From the NCBI GenBank assembly GCA_900547755.1, contig URIC01000058.1:1-9945 (forward strand): a DNA stretch of 9,945 nt. The letters run 5' to 3'. The notes beneath the pieces are model-generated. The model saw nothing but the letters and a program-made list of their open reading frames with translations. It was not told where the DNA came from and did not search any database. Source of the DNA: an uncultured Bacteroidales bacterium. Its GTDB lineage: Bacteria; Bacteroidota; Bacteroidia; Bacteroidales; Muribaculaceae. This document shows positions 6,912-9,945 of this stretch, one piece after another. Each line of letters opens with the position of its first letter. Position 1 is the first letter of the stretch. Position numbers and translations under genes: made by a program.

Positions 6912-7217
6912 TCAGTTGTTGGAGAAGTTGTTGTTCTGGCCGTTGGGACGCTTCTGCTGGATTTCGCCGAAGTTATTCTCGTACTTCTGTACGTTGTCGG
7001 TAAGGGCCAGCATGAGCTGCTTGGCGTTTTCGGGGCTCATGATTATGCGGCTCACCACGGGTGCCTGGGGCATGCCGGGAGCGGCGAAAATGAAGTCGAT
7101 GAGAAACTCGTTGGGGCCGTGGCCAATCATTGCCAGGTTGGAATACTTGCCGTCGGCTACTTCGGGTTTGAGCTGAATCTGCAGCTGGTTCTTGTTTTCG
7201 TTGTTGTTGTTTGCCAT
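6912..7217 (-). CDS. DUF3467 protein, function unknown
   Basis: This 101-residue cytoplasmic protein matches the DUF3467 pattern: a central strand-rich core with YSNLAMIGHGPNEFLIDF (25-42), then FAAPGMPQAPVVSRIIMSPENAKQL (44-68) and a C-terminal helix LMLALTDNVQKYENNFG. It has no signal peptide or membrane segment. Both ends are Asn/Gln-rich (MANNNNENKNQ and NGQNNNFSNN) and probably disordered. Homologues occur widely in Bacteroidetes, but I know of no established role. The start at 7217 is chosen over an upstream in-frame start at 7298 because the promoter TACCTTTG lies between them, the intervening DNA is an A-rich leader, and MANNNN is a usual family start. It heads the block running into cysS. 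Confidence 0.92.
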   Translation of the reverse strand: MANNNNENKNQLQIQLKPEVADGKYSNLAMIGHGPNEFLIDFIFAAPGMPQAPVVSRIIMSPENAKQLMLALTDNVQKYENNFGEIQQKRPNGQNNNFSNN

Positions 7218-7268
7218 TTTTTTTGTATGAATATTTAGTTTGTATTGCGTTAGAAATACTTGCAGGTA

Positions 7269-7299
7269 CAAAGGTACTTCAAAATTCCGGTCTGACAAA
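7269..7299 (-). promoter_or_regulatory. Bacteroidetes-type promoter for DUF3467-cysS-aroQ
   Basis: On the - strand, TTTG (7296-7299) is followed after 19 bases by TACCTTTG (7269-7276). This matches the Bacteroidetes primary-sigma consensus (TTTG, 19-21 bases, TAnnTTTG) in both elements and in spacing. The predicted transcript start is near 7262, giving a leader of about 45 bases with an A-rich stretch before the ATG at 7217. The promoter overlaps the last seven codons of the upstream DUF115-like gene, so this block could be transcribed independently of the glycan genes. No terminator is seen between the two blocks, so read-through is also possible. Confidence 0.8.
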
Positions 7300-8166
7300 A
7301 TCCGTGCCGGATTTAGGTACGTATTTTAGCCGGGGGAAAGCATCGATGAATGAGCCGGGGGAGACGTTGTAGATTTCCACTCCCTGCTTGTCGGCCCATC
7401 TCTTTATCTGGTGGTAGGAGCGGAAAGCTATGTAGAGGCTTTTAAGTATGTCGTGCAGGTGATAGCCGGCATACTCGCTGCTTACACGCTCCTTTTCGCT
7501 CTTATTGTCCTTATAGAAATGGGGCTGTACGCTAACAACATGGTTCTTCTCGTCTACGCCGAGGGTGCGGCTCCATGTGTGGTCGGCTCCGGTGAGGTAA
7601 ATTCTGCGGAATCCTTCGCGTATGCCTGTCATTATCGAAGGTATGAGTACGTTGCGTGGGCGCGGCATGGCCAGTCCGGCCGAGTACAGGGGATACACCA
7701 GGGCCTTGGCTCCCTCTGCGGGGGTGAGGTTGAAGCCTTTCACCGTCACCGGCTTGCCCTTGAGTTCGGACCGTACCTGCTTCGCCCGGCCGCAAGGCAC
7801 ATATAGTGTGAGATGCCAGTCTGCCTGCCCTAAGTTGTCCCACAGCCGTGCCACATTGGGGTCTGAATCGCGGCCCGCGAAGAAATGCGGGTCCGCCAGC
7901 ACATAGAAGTCTGGCCTGAGAGAGTTGAACTCCGGGGCATTCGCGGCAAAGTTCACTGCCAGTCGGCTGTGACTCATCAGCGCCTCCATATCGTGGTCCA
8001 GCGTATGCCGCAGCGAGGGCCCGTTGCCCAAAATTACCAGTTCCTCGTCGGCGGAGCGGTGGCCGCGAGGGGCGGGACGGCGGCTGAGCAGAGCCGCTTT
8101 CAGCCAGGAGGCACCTCCGGCATTGATGGCTTGCAGGCCATCTGTCAATTTTTTGAGTACACTCAT
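7279..8166 (-). CDS. DUF115/GT42-like putative glycosyltransferase in a glycan cluster
   Basis: This 295-residue protein has no signal peptide or membrane segment. An N-terminal helix region (1-40) precedes a Rossmann-like core beginning LVILGNGPSL (43-52), followed by AVNFAANAPEFNSLRPDFYVLADPHFF (landmarks at 70-96), SIMTGIREGFRRIYLTGADHTW (177-198) and, near the C-terminus, IYNVSPGSFIDAFPR (265-279). The GNGPSL start, the FYVLADP segment and the IYLTGADHTW segment resemble the fold shared by MptE-like/DUF115 proteins and GT42 sialyltransferases such as Campylobacter Cst-II (AGNGPSL, IYLSGIDFY). Genes of this type in polysaccharide loci are often labelled only hypothetical or MptE-like. Activity on a sugar nucleotide is inferred from fold and from the glycan neighbours. 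Its ATG overlaps the epimerase stop as ATGA, and the promoter of the next block lies within its 3' end. Confidence 0.7.
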   Translation of the reverse strand: MSVLKKLTDGLQAINAGGASWLKAALLSRRPAPRGHRSADEELVILGNGPSLRHTLDHDMEALMSHSRLAVNFAANAPEFNSLRPDFYVLADPHFFAGRDSDPNVARLWDNLGQADWHLTLYVPCGRAKQVRSELKGKPVTVKGFNLTPAEGAKALVYPLYSAGLAMPRPRNVLIPSIMTGIREGFRRIYLTGADHTWSRTLGVDEKNHVVSVQPHFYKDNKSEKERVSSEYAGYHLHDILKSLYIAFRSYHQIKRWADKQGVEIYNVSPGSFIDAFPRLKYVPKSGTDFVRPEF

Positions 8167-9062
8167 TCTTCTCTATAGGGATATGAGGGGTCGCGGCGTG
8201 CCATTACCTCTATGGTGTCATACGGTTGCAGGCCGGTGGCTTCCACCAGCGCCTTGTTGGAGAATGTGGCCGAGGCGGTGAGTGTGGCGACAGTGTTTTT
8301 CAGCTTCGGGATGGGGCACAGGCGCAGACCCCACTTAACCACCCCCCGGGGCATGGAGAGTATGCGCTTGTCGGTGGAGAAATTCGCCGCCATGGCATCG
8401 GCTATGTCTATAATCCGGTGTTCCTTTCCGTCCGAGACATTGAATATGCCGGGCAGTCCTAATGTGAGGCGCACGGCACGGGCCACGTCATCGGCCATGA
8501 CCAGGCTGCGGACTCCGGTGTTGCCGCGCAGGTGCATATAGTTGCCACGGGACACGGCATCGGCCATCCTGGCCAGCCGTCCGTGCATCCCCCGCCCGGC
8601 GGTGAGTGCCGGCCTCAGGAGGGTCAGGGTCACTCCGTGGGCTTCGCACCACTGCTCCAGCAGCTTCTCCGCGCGTATCTTGGACCTGGAGTAAGGGGTG
8701 TCGGGGCGCAGGAAACAGCTCTCCTCCACATCAGTTCCAGGGTCGTTGCCGTAGACATGGACGCTGCTCAGAAAGGTGATGTGGCGGGGTGGGTTCTGTT
8801 CCAGCGCCTCCAGCAGCCGGCGCGTACCCTCGTTGTTGAGCGCATCGGCACGCGCCGGGTCATCGGTGCCGGCCGCATGTATCACGGCGTCATAGCTCGT
8901 GGAAATCTCCGGCGACACCTTTTCCAGGTCGCATACATAGGTGGCCCCTTCGTGTCGCGAGAGGGTGTCGGGCTTTATGCCGGCGCCCTGCAATTCCTCG
9001 GTTATGTAGGAGCCTATGAATCCGGTGGCTCCCGTAAGCAATATTTTGTTGTAGTCAGTCAT
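8163..9062 (-). CDS. Extended-SDR NAD(P)-dependent sugar epimerase/dehydratase
   Basis: This 299-residue cytoplasmic protein has the extended short-chain dehydrogenase architecture: the nucleotide-binding glycine motif GATGFIG at 11-17, DAVIHAAGTDDP (58-69), the active-site segment FLSSVHVYG (97-105), and the catalytic YSRSK (Tyr124, Lys128). LLRPALTAGRGMHGRLARM follows (148-166), then GVRSLVMADDVARAV in the substrate domain and GIFNVSDGKEHRI. Family members epimerise or dehydrate nucleotide-activated sugars such as UDP-GlcNAc or UDP-Glc; the exact substrate cannot be read from sequence. The start at 9062 forms an ATGA overlap with the glycosyltransferase stop and gives a normal N-terminus. 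The in-frame upstream extension lies inside the glycosyltransferase gene and is rejected. Its stop overlaps the DUF115-like gene in the same way. Confidence 0.9.
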   Translation of the reverse strand: MTDYNKILLTGATGFIGSYITEELQGAGIKPDTLSRHEGATYVCDLEKVSPEISTSYDAVIHAAGTDDPARADALNNEGTRRLLEALEQNPPRHITFLSSVHVYGNDPGTDVEESCFLRPDTPYSRSKIRAEKLLEQWCEAHGVTLTLLRPALTAGRGMHGRLARMADAVSRGNYMHLRGNTGVRSLVMADDVARAVRLTLGLPGIFNVSDGKEHRIIDIADAMAANFSTDKRILSMPRGVVKWGLRLCPIPKLKNTVATLTASATFSNKALVEATGLQPYDTIEVMARRDPSYPYREE

Positions 9063-9835
9063 TGTCGTTCTCCTTTTCTGAAGATGTCGGCCAGGGCGAA
9101 GGCATATCTGCCGACAAGGCGCAGCGGGCATACATGTATGCCGTTGGCACGCAGGGCTTTTAGCTTCTCGCGTGGAGTCACTCTCAGACGGTTCCCGGTG
9201 CGCGCGGAGACTCCTCCTGGGTTCATGAGTACGGCGCATACGGGCACATAGCCATACTTCTCGCCCCCCTTTAGCAGAACGCGCACCAGCCACTCGAAGT
9301 CCCCCGCTATCAGGTAGTCCGTGGCGTATGGGCCATAGCGCGAGAAGAGGGCGCGCCGCACATACATGGACGGATGGGGAAACATATAGCCCCATTTCAG
9401 AAGAGAGGGCCGGAACGGACGTCCCGAATAGTAACGCCCGGGTTCCCCTTTGACATCCAGGTAACGGATGTCGGCGTAGGCTACCTGCAGGGCCGGGTCG
9501 GCCTCGAAGGCCCCCTGCATCTTTTCCAGGACATTGCCTTTGGGGAAGCGGTCGGCGCCATGCAGCAGTCCGGCAATCTCGTGCCGGCACTCGGCGAATC
9601 CTGCGTTCAGCGCATCGTACACCCCACGGGGCTCGCGCCGCAGAATACGTACCGGGTAAGGTGCCGATGCCTTATAACGAAGGCAAATCTCCGTAGACCC
9701 GTCCGCCGACATCCCGTCCACAATTATGTGTTCTGCCGGGCAGAGGCTCTGTGCGAGCACGCTACGCAGGGTCCTTTCCAGTGAGCCTGCGCAGTTCAGC
9801 ACGGGGGTGACGAGGGATATGGCGGAGGTGTTCAT
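9059..9835 (-). CDS. Family 2 glycosyltransferase (WcaE-like)
   Basis: This 258-residue GT-A enzyme shows the family-2 order: ISLVTPVLNCAGSLERTLRSV (landmarks at 6-26), the nucleotide-sugar site IIVDGMSADGST (37-48), REPRGVYDALNAGF (67-80), then LLHGADRF at 90-97 where most relatives have LNSDD or LNSGD. HPSMYVRR (154-161), AGDFEWLVRVLLKGG (177-191, carrying the probable catalytic acidic residue region) and MNPGGVSAR (204-212) complete the WcaE-like pattern. It has no membrane segment, so it probably works at the cytoplasmic face on a lipid-linked glycan. The frame is open to the right edge, but the start at 9835 is chosen because it gives the family N-terminus and a -7 promoter element lies 29 bases upstream. 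It heads the three-gene glycan block. Confidence 0.93.
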   Translation of the reverse strand: MNTSAISLVTPVLNCAGSLERTLRSVLAQSLCPAEHIIVDGMSADGSTEICLRYKASAPYPVRILRREPRGVYDALNAGFAECRHEIAGLLHGADRFPKGNVLEKMQGAFEADPALQVAYADIRYLDVKGEPGRYYSGRPFRPSLLKWGYMFPHPSMYVRRALFSRYGPYATDYLIAGDFEWLVRVLLKGGEKYGYVPVCAVLMNPGGVSARTGNRLRVTPREKLKALRANGIHVCPLRLVGRYAFALADIFRKGERQ

Positions 9836-9864
9836 TGCATGGGAGTGTATTGCCTTCAGCCCTG

Positions 9865-9872
9865 CAAAGTTA
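9865..9872 (-). promoter_or_regulatory. Bacteroidetes -7 promoter element for the glycan operon
   Basis: The - strand reads TAACTTTG here, a full match to the Bacteroidetes -7 consensus TAnnTTTG, 29 bases before the ATG of the glycosyltransferase. No clear TTTG -33 element is found at 19-21 bases upstream, so the promoter may be weaker or need an activator. The remaining right-edge sequence (9873-9945) contains no complete gene; on the - strand one frame could be the last 12 codons of an upstream gene ending at 9908, but this is too short to support. Confidence 0.6.
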
Positions 9873-9945
9873 CAAAAATCCGCGCAATCCACACTGTATA
9901 AGGAGTCAAATAGCCGGATGCGGAAGTAAAATGAGGTAGGGAAAG

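Noticed and set aside
6257..7003. 248-codon + strand open frame opposite cysS
   Set aside because: It lies over the catalytic domain of a certain cysS and its protein shows no family motif; a codon-bias shadow.
9063..9590. 176-residue N-terminal extension of the epimerase
   Set aside because: It lies within the glycosyltransferase gene in another frame; the GATGFIG motif belongs near the N-terminus, which the start at 9062 provides.

Overview
The window looks like chromosomal DNA from a Bacteroidales bacterium, most likely Muribaculaceae or a close relative. The evidence is two Bacteroidetes-type promoter elements (TAnnTTTG at -7, one with TTTG at -33), A-rich leaders instead of strong Shine-Dalgarno sites, a CysS with KMGKS, a DUF3467 protein, and a large surface protein ending in a VYNIAGVKVL...KGIYIFNGKKV tail of the kind common in that group. 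The family-level placement is inference. Base composition looks moderately GC-rich and even across the window, and I see no sign of a mobile island.

Layout: bases 1-2006 (+ strand) hold the 3' part of a large exported protein that runs off the left edge. A perfect 20-bp hairpin at 2028-2080 separates it from everything else, all of which is on the - strand. Read in transcription order from the right edge, the - strand starts with a three-gene surface-glycan block: a family-2 glycosyltransferase, an extended-SDR sugar epimerase/dehydratase, and a DUF115/GT42-like protein. These are joined by ATGA stop/start overlaps and preceded by a TAACTTTG promoter element at 9865-9872. A second, nearly canonical promoter (7269-7299) lies inside the 3' end of the third gene and should drive the next block: DUF3467, cysS, aroQ and an O-methyltransferase. 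After an 83-bp gap comes rbfA, then an FtsX/LolE-type permease and a small acidic, lysine-tailed lipoprotein, ending at the shared hairpin.

The glycan genes probably build or modify a surface polysaccharide. The second block is mostly housekeeping: Cys-tRNA charging, the shikimate pathway, a possible tRNA or small-molecule methylation, and 30S maturation. The last pair concerns envelope lipoproteins. No CRISPR array, insertion sequence, tRNA, rRNA or phage gene is visible, and no stretch over 300 bases lacks a gene. I did not find a convincing new system. The items most worth a second look are the acidic insert in the permease beside its lipoprotein neighbour, the domain architecture of the Omp28-type surface protein, and the DUF115/GT42-like glycan gene.
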